A stretch of 64,000 nucleotides of DNA. Origin: Pycnopodia helianthoides (Eukaryota > Echinodermata > Asteroidea > Forcipulatida > Asteriidae). The stretch spans positions 8,936,948-9,000,947 of the forward strand of contig CM063243.1 of the NCBI GenBank assembly GCA_032158295.1, given 5' to 3'. Each line of letters begins with the position of its first letter. Position 1 is the first letter of the stretch. Shown here in pieces: positions 11,083-18,943 of the stretch. The position numbers and the translations under genes are program-made. A model generated the notes under the pieces. It saw only the letters and a program-made list of their open reading frames with translations. It had not been told where the DNA came from and did no database searches.

Positions 11083-12571
11083 ATGAGTGGAAAGAAAGAA
11101 CAAAGTGTCACCTCTAGAGGTGTTGACGAACAAGGTTCTTTCCGGGAGGAACTGAGTCGCTCCCAAATGGAGGTCCAGTGGTTAAAGTGGGAGAAGGAAC
11201 GGCTTGCGGCCGAACTGGAGGCCACAAGGCGGAAGGGCCAGCCCAAGGGCACAGATGAGGTTTCCCATAGAGTTAGGGATAGTCCTCCGTGCGAGACTGA
11301 CACAGATGTGTTTTTTTAAGTTGCCAGAGGATACCTCTGAATTTGCCTCATTAAAAGCACGTCAGGTTTCCAGTGTTGGGATGTCGCCTGAGTTGGTTCA
11401 AAGGGGTGAAAGGCATGTTGGGAGTACACCTCACCAGAGGTCTATCCCTTTCCCTGTGCACAGCTCCAATACGAACCCATTTTTGAACACTGAGATTGAA
11501 CCGGCAACCGAACGAGGTTTACACAGTGAGATTATGAGTTTTTTGACTCATCCTTATGTGGAGAAAAAGTGCCGAGAGGACAGTGAGGTTGGTAAACCTC
11601 ATGCTGGTCCCTGGCCACTCAAGAGAGAGGCAAGGTTGGGTGGTGATGAGGTTTCTAGTAAGCCTCAAGAGGACAGGCCCCGCCGTCCTACTATTACTCC
11701 CGACCGGTATAAGGGTAAAGTTCTTTGGACTGACTATCACAGGCATTTTGAGGCATGTCAAAGGGTGAATCAGTGGAGCGAGGAGCAAGCTGCCGAGTTC
11801 TTGGCTGCGAGCCTTCAGGGGGATGCGCTCCGGATCCTGGGTGATGGGTCAAAGAAGAAATTCACATACGGTGAGCTAGTTAAATTATTGGAGCGGAGAT
11901 TCGGCCCTGGCCAACAGGCCGAAAACTATTTGGTCGAGTTAAGGCACCGGAGACAAGGTGCAAAAGAGACTCTCCAAGAGTTGGGCCAAGCGATCCGTGA
12001 CTTGACTGTGAAGGCATATCCAGAGCTTTCTGAAGAGGCACGAGAGCGCCTCGGAAAGAATCATTTTATTGAGTCAGTTGACAGCCAGGCTGTCAGGGAG
12101 GGCATATATCGTGCACGTCCAAAGACATTGGACGAGGCGATACAAGCGGCCCTAGAAACCGAAAGTGTAGAAAAGATAGAAAGCGAAAGGAGGGCTGAGA
12201 TGAGGCCCGCAAAGTTTGCAAGGGCTGTGGATGCCTCCACAGAGCAGCGTCTCCAGAAGCTGGAGGGTGATGCTGGAGAGCAAATTAAGAAGATGGACAC
12301 GGTTCTAGAATTGCTTTCAGAACTGTCCAGGAAACACCCCGAGGGGCAGGGGAGGAAACCTCACGGTGTGAGGTGTTTTAATTGTAATGAGGCTGGGCAT
12401 CTCAAGCGGGAATGTCCCCAACCTCCAAAATTCTGGCGTCAGGGAAACGCCAACCAGCCAACCGGGGGGCCCACGGGCAGGCTGGGAAACCTGGAGGGTC
12501 CAAACGAAAGCGAGCTCCCGAAGAAGAAAACACAAACAACAAGCGTGGGACAGGGGCCGTTGAGCCAATAG
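11083..12571 (+). CDS. gag: Gag polyprotein (one frame break at a T run)
   Basis: Gag is the structural protein that assembles the retrotransposon particle and binds its RNA. The first ATG after the primer site is at 11083. The opening segment is Glu/Arg-rich and likely coiled-coil (EELSRSQMEVQWLKWEKERL). The central part has a Gypsy-type capsid domain (DRYKGKVLWTDYHRHFEACQ, then FLAASLQGDALRIL and ERRFGPGQQAENYL). The C-terminus carries one CCHC zinc knuckle (CFNCNEAGHLKREC, near 12375-12415). The frame opened at 11083 stops at 11317-11319, directly after a run of seven T at 11311-11317; the capsid and knuckle frame continues from there one frame over, to the TAG at 12569-12571. This copy therefore has a disrupted gag, unless the run is a sequencing error or a recoding site. 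The last 181 bases overlap the open pol frame. Confidence 0.85.
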
Positions 12572-15500
12572 CTGCTCGGCCAGTTTCTGTGCTTCAGCCT
12601 AGATTTGGTTTGTTTGTGGATGGGGTTGTGCGAGGCACAAAATGTAGGTTCTTGGTGGATTCTGGGTCGACTGAAACACTTATCAGTCGTTCGGTTTATC
12701 ATGAGATTGCTCAAGAAAAGAGGCCAATGCTGGAAATGGAGAGAACCAATATCCGGCAGGTTGACGGTAGTCCATTGTCCGTAATGGGTGTTGCCAGGGT
12801 AGAGGTGCAGGTCGGGAAAACAACCTACCCGGTCAAGGCAATTTTTGCAGATATGAAGTGTGCTGGCATACTTGGCATGAATTTCTTGTTGCCGACTTGT
12901 GGTAACTTGGATTTCAGGAACCTTGAATTAAGGTTGAATGGAGAATGCATTAAATGCAAGAGTAGTTCGGGTGAGCCGTTCATTGGTAGGGTTATGGTTG
13001 CTGAAACCACCGAAATCCCGGCGGGATATGAGGCTGTTGTGCCTGGTACTATTGCGAGTACATGTAAGGCATTAGATCAGCCTGCAATGATTGAGCCTGT
13101 GGAAGGTGGAGGTGAGTTGGCTCAGCGAGGTTTAGTTCTGGCAAGATCGCTAGTGGGACCTCAGGCTGAGATTCTCCCATTACGTATCCTGAACCCCAGC
13201 GGTGCGATGCAAGTGATACAAGAGGGAACTACGGTCGGTACCATTGCAGCAGTTGAGTCAGTGATTCCATCTGGTCATGGTAGTGTTGGAGAGGTTAAAG
13301 TAAACCTCCCAGGGCACTTGTGTGACTTGTATGAGAGGAGCAAGGTGTACCTCAGTGAGGAATACCACTCTGAGGTGAAGGCTTGCTTAGTAGAATTCCA
13401 AGATGTATTTTCTTCTGGTGATCATGACATAGGGAGAACTAACGTGGTAGAACACCACATCGATACTGGTGAGGGGAAGCCTGTTAAAGAAAGACCAAGG
13501 CGCCATCCCCTTTGTAACCAGGAGGAGATAATGAGACAAGTTGAGGAACTTCAGCAGCGAGGGGTGATCGAGCCTTCCGATAGCCCCTGGGCTGCTAATG
13601 TAGTCTTAGTCAGAAAGAAAGATGGGACAAAGCGATTCTGCGTTGATTATCGTGGGCTTAATGCGGTCACAATTAAGGATGCGTATCCGGTCCCTCGGAT
13701 CGACGAGACGCTTGATGCGTTGTCAGGGGCTCAATGGTTTTCAACGCTGGATTTAGCCTCAGGTTACTGGCAGGTAGCCCTGGACAAGGAGGCTAGTCAG
13801 AAGTCAACCTTTGTTGTCCGCAACGGTTTGTACCGGTGGAAATGCATGCCTTTCGGCCTCTGCAATGCCCCGGCTACATTCGAGAGGTTGATGGAGAGGG
13901 TGATGAGAGGTTTACAGTGGGACATCCTTCTGATATACCTCGATGATGTTATAGTGTTTGGCAGAACAGTGAGGGAGGAGATTGAGCGGCTGCGAGTCGT
14001 TCTCTCCCGGTTGAGGCAGGCTGGTTTGAAGTTGAAGCCGAGTAAGTGCTTCTTGTTTCAGAGGTCTGTTCACTATCTGGGGCATATTGTGTCAGCCAAA
14101 GGTGTGGCTACTGACCCTGAAAAGGTTCGGGCTGTTGCAGATTGGTCAATACCTAAATGTGTCAAGGAAGTGCGAAGCTTTTTAGGCCTCGCGTCCTATT
14201 ATCGGAAGTTTGTCAGGGGGTTTGCTGAGGTAGCCTCCCCGCTACATGCTTTGACTGAAAAGTCACGGGAGTTTATCTGGACGGATGCCTGTCAACAGGC
14301 ATTCGATGAACTTAAGCACAGATTGCAAACAGCCCCAGTATTGGCGTACCCCGTTCTAGACAGTGACTATATCTTAGACACTGACGCCAGTGGGGATGGA
14401 ATAGGCGCTGTACTATCCCAGATACATGAGGGTGAAGAAAAGGTTCTAGCCTATGCTAGTCGTAAACTCACCAGGCCCGAGAGGAACTATTGTGTTACTC
14501 GGCGGGAACTTTTGGCAGTTGTAGTATACCTCAAGCAGTTCAGGCAGTACTTGTACGGTCGCAAGGTGACTGTTAGAACTGACCACGCTGCTCTGAGGTG
14601 GTTACTTAACTTTAAGAGCCCTGAGGGTCAGCTAGCGAGGTGGATTGAAGCTATTTCGGAGTATGACATGACCATTCAGCATAGGCCTGGGCGTAAGCAT
14701 GGGAACGCTGATGCGTTGTCCAGAAAGGCCTGCAAACAATGTGGTAGGGGTGCAGACACCGAAGAGGTACCAAAACCATCTGAGGTTGTACTTAGTACGG
14801 AGGTGTCTATGCTACCTGGGATGAATGAGGTTCATGAGAAAGTTGTAGAGGACTCTGAACTTCCCGAGGCATTGGTAAGGGGCGTCCTTGCTGAGCCACA
14901 TATGCCTATTGTAGAAGTCAGGGAAGCACAACTAAGTGACCCGGGTATCAATTGGATTGTAAAGGCAAAGGAGGAGTCGGGCAGTCGGCCTCTCTGGGAG
15001 ACTGTGTCGGACACCTCAACGGTGCACAAAACTCTGTGGTCCTCATGGGACCAGATGGAAGTGCGAAACAATGTTTTATGTAGAAGGTGGGAGTCTGATG
15101 ATGGAGGGTCGATTAGGTGGCGTCTTGTACTGCCAGAGAAGTTAAGGGAGATTGTCCTCCTGGAATTACATGGTGGTCGGGCTAGCGGTCACTTGGGCGT
15201 TACAAAGACATTGGCCAAGCTCAAACTAAGATATTACTGGCCGGGTATGGTCGCTGATGTGAGGTCGTTCATCAGACGGTGCAATCTGTGTGGGAGAAGG
15301 AAGTCTCCGGCAAAAAGGCGTGTTCACCCTTTGCAGCAATACAGGGTCGGCGAGCCGATGGAAAGAGTGGCTCTGGATTTGTTGGGGCCACTGCCACGAA
15401 GTGACAGTGGCAACGCCTGGGTTATGGTAGTCGGTGACTACTGCTCCAAATGGATGGAGGCGTACCCTCTTCCCAATGCGAGGGCGGAAACGGTGGCTGA

Positions 15501-16485
15501 CAAATTTGTCCAAGAATTTGTGTGTCGATTTGGAGTTCCCTTGGAGCTTCATTCCGACCAGGGAACGAACTTCGAGTCGGCAGTTTTTTCTGAAATGTGC
15601 AGAGTCCTTGGCATCTCGAAAACTCGGACCACGGCTTATAATCCTAAGTCCGATGGGATGGTCGAACGTTTTAACAAAACGTTGGTGAACATGGTGGCCA
15701 TGATGATTGAGCCAAAACGACAGCAGAGTGACTGGGACGAGTGCCTACCGTACGCATCTTTTGCGTATAGATGCACTCCCCAGGAGTCAACCGGCGAGTC
15801 CCCCAACATGATGATGTTGGGGAGAGAAGTGAGGTTGCCTGTAGATTTGATGGTAGAGTGCCCTATAGTGGAGGACACAGGGCATACTGATTTTGCAGAA
15901 GCTTTACGACACAATTTGCAAGAGGCTCACACCCGAGCGAGGGAGTGCCTCAGGCAGAGTGCCAGACGGCAGAAGCGAAATTATGACCGTAAAGTTCATG
16001 GTAAGGGGTTGAAGGAAGGCCAGTTTGCCTGGCTGTTCAACAAACTGAGGAGAAAGGGTCGGTCCCCGAAGCTGCAGCTTCGTTGGGAAGGACCATATTT
16101 GGTGGTCAAGCGACTGTCAGATGTGACGTATAGAGTCCAGTTGAAACCTGGCAGTAAGGCTTTTGTGGTCCACGGGGATAGGCTCAAGCCATATGAGGGT
16201 AAAACCCTAGAGCCTTGGACGTATCAGCCTAAGAGAATTGTTGAAAGTCCCATAGATGATGAACATGAGGTTGTTCAGGAAAAGGGGCAAAATGATGAGG
16301 AAGTGAGTGAGGGGCCAGATATGGGGCTAGAACCTACTGCAGGTTCTGAGGCTGGTCCAACTTATGTAGTCAGTGAGCAAGTTGGGGTAGGCAACACCGT
16401 GGTAGAGGTAGGCCTACATGACAGGGGGGAAACCTCTACGAGGTATCCAAAAAGGGAACGAAGGCTCCCTGTGAGGTATAGGTAG
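12391..16485 (+). CDS. pol: Pol polyprotein: protease, reverse transcriptase, RNase H, integrase
   Basis: The enzymes for reverse transcription and integration. The frame is open from 12391 to the TAG at 16483-16485 with no internal stop; it is probably entered by a -1 frameshift, though an ATG exists at 12412. Numbering from that ATG: aspartic protease active site DSGST near residue 83; RT with catalytic YLDD at about 509-512; RNase H with DTDAS near 656; integrase zinc-binding H920, H927, C957 and C960; integrase catalytic D989, D1049 and E1085 (35-residue D-E spacing); GPY module near 1227 (RWEGPYLV). No chromodomain follows; the tail is acidic and ends in a basic stretch (YPKRERRLPVRYR). 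All key catalytic residues are present, so pol looks functional. The RT to integrase order is that of Ty3/Gypsy. Confidence 0.95.
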   Translation, partial: GWASQAGMSPTSKILASGKRQPANRGAHGQAGKPGGSKRKRAPEEENTNNKRGTGAVEPIAARPVSVLQPRFGLFVDGVVRGTKCRFLVDSGSTETLISRSVYHEIAQEKRPMLEMERTNIRQVDGSPLSVMGVARVEVQVGKTTYPVKAIFADMKCAGILGMNFLLPTCGNLDFRNLELRLNGECIKCKSSSGEPFIGRVMVAETTEIPAGYEAVVPGTIASTCKALDQPAMIEPVEGGGELAQRGLVLARSLVGPQAEILPLRILNPSGAMQVIQEGTTVGTIAAVESVIPSGHGSVGEVKVNLPGHLCDLYERSKVYLSEEYHSEVKACLVEFQDVFSSGDHDIGRTNVVEHHIDTGEGKPVKERPRRHPLCNQEEIMRQVEELQQRGVIEPSDSPWAANVVLVRKKDGTKRFCVDYRGLNAVTIKDAYPVPRIDETLDALSGAQWFSTLDLASGYWQVALDKEASQKSTFVVRNGLYRWKCMPFGLCNAPATFERLMERVMRGLQWDILLIYLDDVIVFGRTVREEIERLRVVLSRLRQAGLKLKPSKCFLFQRSVHYLGHIVSAKGVATDPEKVRAVADWSIPKCVKEVRSFLGLASYYRKFVRGFAEVASPLHALTEKSREFIWTDACQQAFDELKHRLQTAPVLAYPVLDSDYILDTDASGDGIGAVLSQIHEGEEKVLAYASRKLTRPERNYCVTRRELLAVVVYLKQFRQYLYGRKVTVRTDHAALRWLLNFKSPEGQLARWIEAISEYDMTIQHRPGRKHGNADALSRKACKQCGRGADTEEVPKPSEVVLSTEVSMLPGMNEVHEKVVEDSELPEALVRGVLAEPHMPIVEVREAQLSDPGINWIVKAKEESGSRPLWETVSDTSTVHKTLWSSWDQMEVRNNVLCRRWESDDGGSIRWRLVLPEKLREIVLLELHGGRASGHLGVTKTLAKLKLRYYWPGMVADVRSFIRRCNLCGRRKSPAKRRVHPLQQYRVGEPMERVALDLLGPLPRSDSGNAWVMVVGDYCSKWMEAYPLPNARAETVADKFVQEFVCRFGVPLELHSDQGTNFESAVFSEMCRVLGISKTRTTAYNPKSDGMVERFNKTLVNMVAMMIEPKRQQSDWDECLPYASFAYRCTPQESTGESPNMMMLGREVRLPVDLMVECPIVEDTGHTDFAEALRHNLQEAHTRARECLRQSARRQKRNYDRKVHGKGLKEGQFAWLFNKLRRKGRSPKLQLRWEGPYLVVKRLSDVTYRVQLKPGSKAFVVHGDRLKPYEGKTLEPWTYQPKRIVESPIDDEHEVVQEKGQNDEEVSEGPDMGLEPTAGSEAGPTYVVSEQVGVGNTVVEVGLHDRGETSTRYPKRERRLPVRYR
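12442..12485 (+). promoter_or_regulatory. Programmed -1 frameshift site: GGGAAAC slippery heptamer plus hairpin
   Basis: Within the gag/pol overlap, 12442-12448 reads G GGA AAC with GGA and AAC being in-frame gag codons. This is a canonical slippery heptamer, of the type used at several retroviral gag-pro or gag-pol junctions. Five bases later CCAGCC (12454-12459) can pair with GGCTGG (12480-12485), enclosing a GC-rich loop with a further CCG/CGG pairing. The pol frame is open from 12391, and a -1 shift here leads directly into it. Function is inferred from position and sequence. Confidence 0.75.
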
Positions 16486-16520
16486 TGAGGTTGATGATGT
16501 TGGTAACTGATGGTTTGGTT

Positions 16521-16540
16521 TGTTTGTTTGTTTTCTTTAG
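16521..16540 (+). promoter_or_regulatory. Splice acceptor for ORF3 subgenomic RNA
   Basis: A pyrimidine-rich tract, TGTTTGTTTGTTTTCTTTAG, ends at 16540, seven bases before the ORF3 ATG at 16548. Donor-like sites in the R region of the LTR (GTAACT at 10201 and GTAAGA at 10436) could provide a spliced leader. This would give ORF3 its own mRNA, as retroviruses do for env. Confidence 0.65.
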
Positions 16541-16547
16541 CTGCAGG

Positions 16548-17327
16548 ATGGTTGTCGAGTGCTTCAAGTGCCAGGACACCTTCACGTCCAAACAAGGGTT
16601 GTGGCGCCACCTGAGAGTTGCCCATGGTCCGCCCAGGTTTCTGCATTGTAAGAGATGCAGCTACAAAGAGAAGAGGCGTGACAACTTCGGAAGACACTAC
16701 AAGACGTGCCACCCTGAGCGTCTGGCAGAGTGTGCCACCATCCAGGCAAGGCTAGAGGAAGAACCTCACAGAGGTTCACCTGTTTTGGAGGGGCAGAAGG
16801 ATCATACCGGTGACATGACCCTACCCATCTCAATTGACCGGTCAGCTCTGGTAGGCCGGCTAGCTCGTGACCCATCCAAGCGGTCGTCGGCCCCAGCAAC
16901 AGTCAGCAAGCCACCCACAACCCCGAAGGCTCCAGCCGAAAACAACCAGGCACCACGAAGCCCCACGGTCATCAGTCTCTCTCCAACTCCCATATCACCT
17001 CTGCGGGCCCAAAGGTCTCCTTCAATCCGTTTGACTGGGAAGCCTCGTGCTATGTTGGCGCTGATGGGACGGGAACCCACAACCCCAGACGGTTCTCCTC
17101 CTGAGACCTCCTCAGAGTCATCCCGGAGCACAGCTCGGGAGGTAGGCACTGTTGGCGGCGAGGAAGCAGTCGACCCTGCCGTGCCAGCTAGGCGAACACG
17201 ATTTGCTAGAGTGGAAGAGGTAGTGTGCAGAAAGACATACTTGGATGAGAGACTCGTGGACCTCGAGAACACCAACCGCGTGTACTTGAAGCCAGTGGAT
17301 CCATCGCAGTTTACCCTGGACGCCTGA
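16548..17327 (+). CDS. ORF3: accessory protein with two C2H2 zinc fingers
   Basis: A 259-residue protein if begun at the ATG at 16548, which has a good start context (A at -3, G at +4). That ATG lies just after TTTGTTTTCTTTAG, a strong splice acceptor ending at 16540. The frame is open back to the pol stop, with earlier ATGs at 16494 and 16497, but those would add only a short hydrophobic stretch. Two classical fingers open the protein: C5-C8-H21-H26 and C34-C37-H50-H55, both C-X2-C-X12-H-X4-H. The middle (about residues 100-200) is rich in Ser, Pro and Thr with repeated SPT/SP motifs, and the tail is charged and ends VYLKPVDPSQFTLDA. No membrane segments, so it is not an envelope protein. 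It could bind the element's own nucleic acid or host targets; function unknown. It occupies the env position and lies inside the LTRs, so it belongs to the element. Confidence 0.85.
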   Translation: MVVECFKCQDTFTSKQGLWRHLRVAHGPPRFLHCKRCSYKEKRRDNFGRHYKTCHPERLAECATIQARLEEEPHRGSPVLEGQKDHTGDMTLPISIDRSALVGRLARDPSKRSSAPATVSKPPTTPKAPAENNQAPRSPTVISLSPTPISPLRAQRSPSIRLTGKPRAMLALMGREPTTPDGSPPETSSESSRSTAREVGTVGGEEAVDPAVPARRTRFARVEEVVCRKTYLDERLVDLENTNRVYLKPVDPSQFTLDA

Positions 17328-18065
17328 GGAAACCAGCCATCCCGAGATATAACTTATTACTTTAATCATCTTCTGCCTTGCCAATTATGCCACTGAATCA
17401 GTGCAGTATTCCCTTAAAATTTATATTTTGATTGTTGTTAAATTCAAAGATATCACTGTGTTGCGGCCGTAAACTTTTGTGAAACTCCAGAGTTTTGTAC
17501 TTTTATATTTTTGTATTTCTAAAGTTTGAAAAGGATTTGTTGAGGTTGGTATTTTGTTGTGTTTCTATAAAGAGAAAGTCTAAGGCACTTATTTGTATAA
17601 AAATGTGATTGATGTACCTCCTATGAATCTGGTTGATTTGAACATTGTGCAGAATTACAGGTAATCTAATTCCCAGTACGATTAAGTTGTGAAATTTCCA
17701 TTGTGTAAACCAAACAGTGACCTCATTGGAAGTGAGGGTTGCTGTTTATTTTGTATGAAGGTTAGGTAAACCTCACCACCGTGAGGATGACTCTTATTGG
17801 TTAAATTGTAGAACAATAGTTCTGAGGTTGTAGTAAGCCTCACATAATTTTCTTGTATACACGAGAAGGCTTGGATATGTGGTGACCATTACATGTGTTG
17901 ATGATGTATAAAGAGTAGGTGTGAGGTGTAGTAAGCCTCACATGTTTTCTATTGTATAAAAGGGTTTTTATTGTTTAAGTTGTGGTTTATTATTATTCCT
18001 GTTCCTGAGGTTTGTTTGTTTTTAAGCTGTTTGGACCGGGACGGTCCAAGCTTAGCTGGGGCCTG
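17328..18065 (+). other. Non-coding tail of the LTR element with small hairpins
   Basis: No ORF. It contains several short stem-loops with CCTC/GAGG stems: 17721-17737 (CCTCA/TGAGG), 17771-17786 (CCTCAC/GTGAGG), 17823-17842 (TGAGG/CCTCA) and 17921-17941 (GTGAGG/CCTCAC). The last two share the loop core GTAGTAAG. Just before the 3' LTR, GGACCGGGACGGTCC forms a 6-bp stem. These may be RNA elements for export or packaging, by analogy only. Confidence 0.6.
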
Positions 18066-18943
18066 TGTGACGGAACAGGGTGTAAGTTTAATGTAGTTGG
18101 TGGACTGTGGCCAGTCTACTGCGCCTTTCTGCGTCGCGTGGGGTCTGCGCGTTGTGTATAAAACAGGCAGCGCTGGCGGCGTGCTGTCTCTCTCTGCGGC
18201 CCGCTGGTTGGAGATAGGACACGGTAGAGCGAGGTAACTAATAAGTTTGTTTACCGGGAGTTTGGGAACGGGAGCGTGTGTTGTGTGGCCTTACGTTGGG
18301 ACCGCTGATACTGAGGTCGTGTGAGGGTGAATAACCGTATCTCGGGTAGAGAAAACGGCTGCGTGTAGCCCGGGGAATTCACGACTTGTATGCTTGCGGG
18401 TTCGGTGAGGCACACTGATTATCGCTGGAAGGTTTCTGGGGGAATTCCCTCCTGCTTAGTTCTTGGGGGTAAGAAGTTACGCCGTTGTGAGGTTAGCCTA
18501 TCATTCGGGCAGAGTTGTGTAACTTGTGTATTTATTGAGGTTCAGTGCATTTATTTATTGCATTGTCTAGGGGCCTGATATTATTAGAAGGCGAGGTTAT
18601 TGTGTTGTAATTATAAACCTGTGAATTACCGACTGATTATTGTAATTGAAATAAACCATTTAAATGTGCCTTTGGAAACTATGAATCCTCGTGAGGTTAT
18701 TGAGGCTTCCTATTCATTGCTCTAACTTTGAGGTTAATCTAGCTCTAGGTGGTGGTATATCTCCACCCAACGAACCGCCCTTAGGCTTTAGCCGCCGTTC
18801 GTAATAAATTCCCCCCTTGTGTTTGGGTAGCCGCTCACTTGAGCGCAAGGCTTATAAATATATTTTGGGTTGGATAATTAATCCGGGTGGTGTCCCCGTC
18901 AGATAAGACCAGACTCTTTGACCCCACCCCCGGTCACGCCACA
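18066..18943 (+). repeat. 3' LTR
   Basis: Matches the 5' LTR without visible difference in the stretches compared; TATAAAA falls at 18157-18163 and AATAAA at 18650-18655. It is followed by the ATAC target duplication (18944-18947). Confidence 0.95.

Larger units (their letters stand above)
10033..18943 (+). mobile_element. Full-length Ty3/Gypsy-type LTR retrotransposon with extra zinc-finger ORF
   Basis: The 8.9-kb element is bounded by two 878-bp LTRs that begin TGTGACGG and end GCCACA. It is flanked by ATAC on both sides (10029-10032 and 18944-18947), a 4-bp target duplication. In order it has the 5' LTR, a tRNA-Leu primer-binding site, gag, pol (protease, RT, RNase H, integrase), a third ORF with two C2H2 zinc fingers where some related elements carry env, a 740-bp non-coding tail and the 3' LTR. 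The RT-RNaseH-integrase order and the GPY motif after the integrase core place it in Ty3/Gypsy; no chromodomain is seen. The LTRs look identical along all stretches compared, so the insertion is recent. Only gag shows a frame break. A classic purine tract before the 3' LTR is not obvious (AGCTGGGGCCTG). Confidence 0.95.

Noticed and set aside
16485..16547. Longer ORF3 start at 16485 giving a hydrophobic N-terminus like a signal peptide
   Set aside because: The triplet at 16485 is GTG, and this stretch includes the splice-acceptor pyrimidine tract, which explains the Leu/Phe/Val-rich translation.
16802..17275. 157-codon minus-strand ORF
   Set aside because: Antisense shadow of the zinc-finger ORF3; no independent support.
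16548..17327. ORF3 as an env gene
   Set aside because: No signal peptide downstream of the likely start, no transmembrane segment and no cysteine-rich ectodomain; C2H2 fingers instead.
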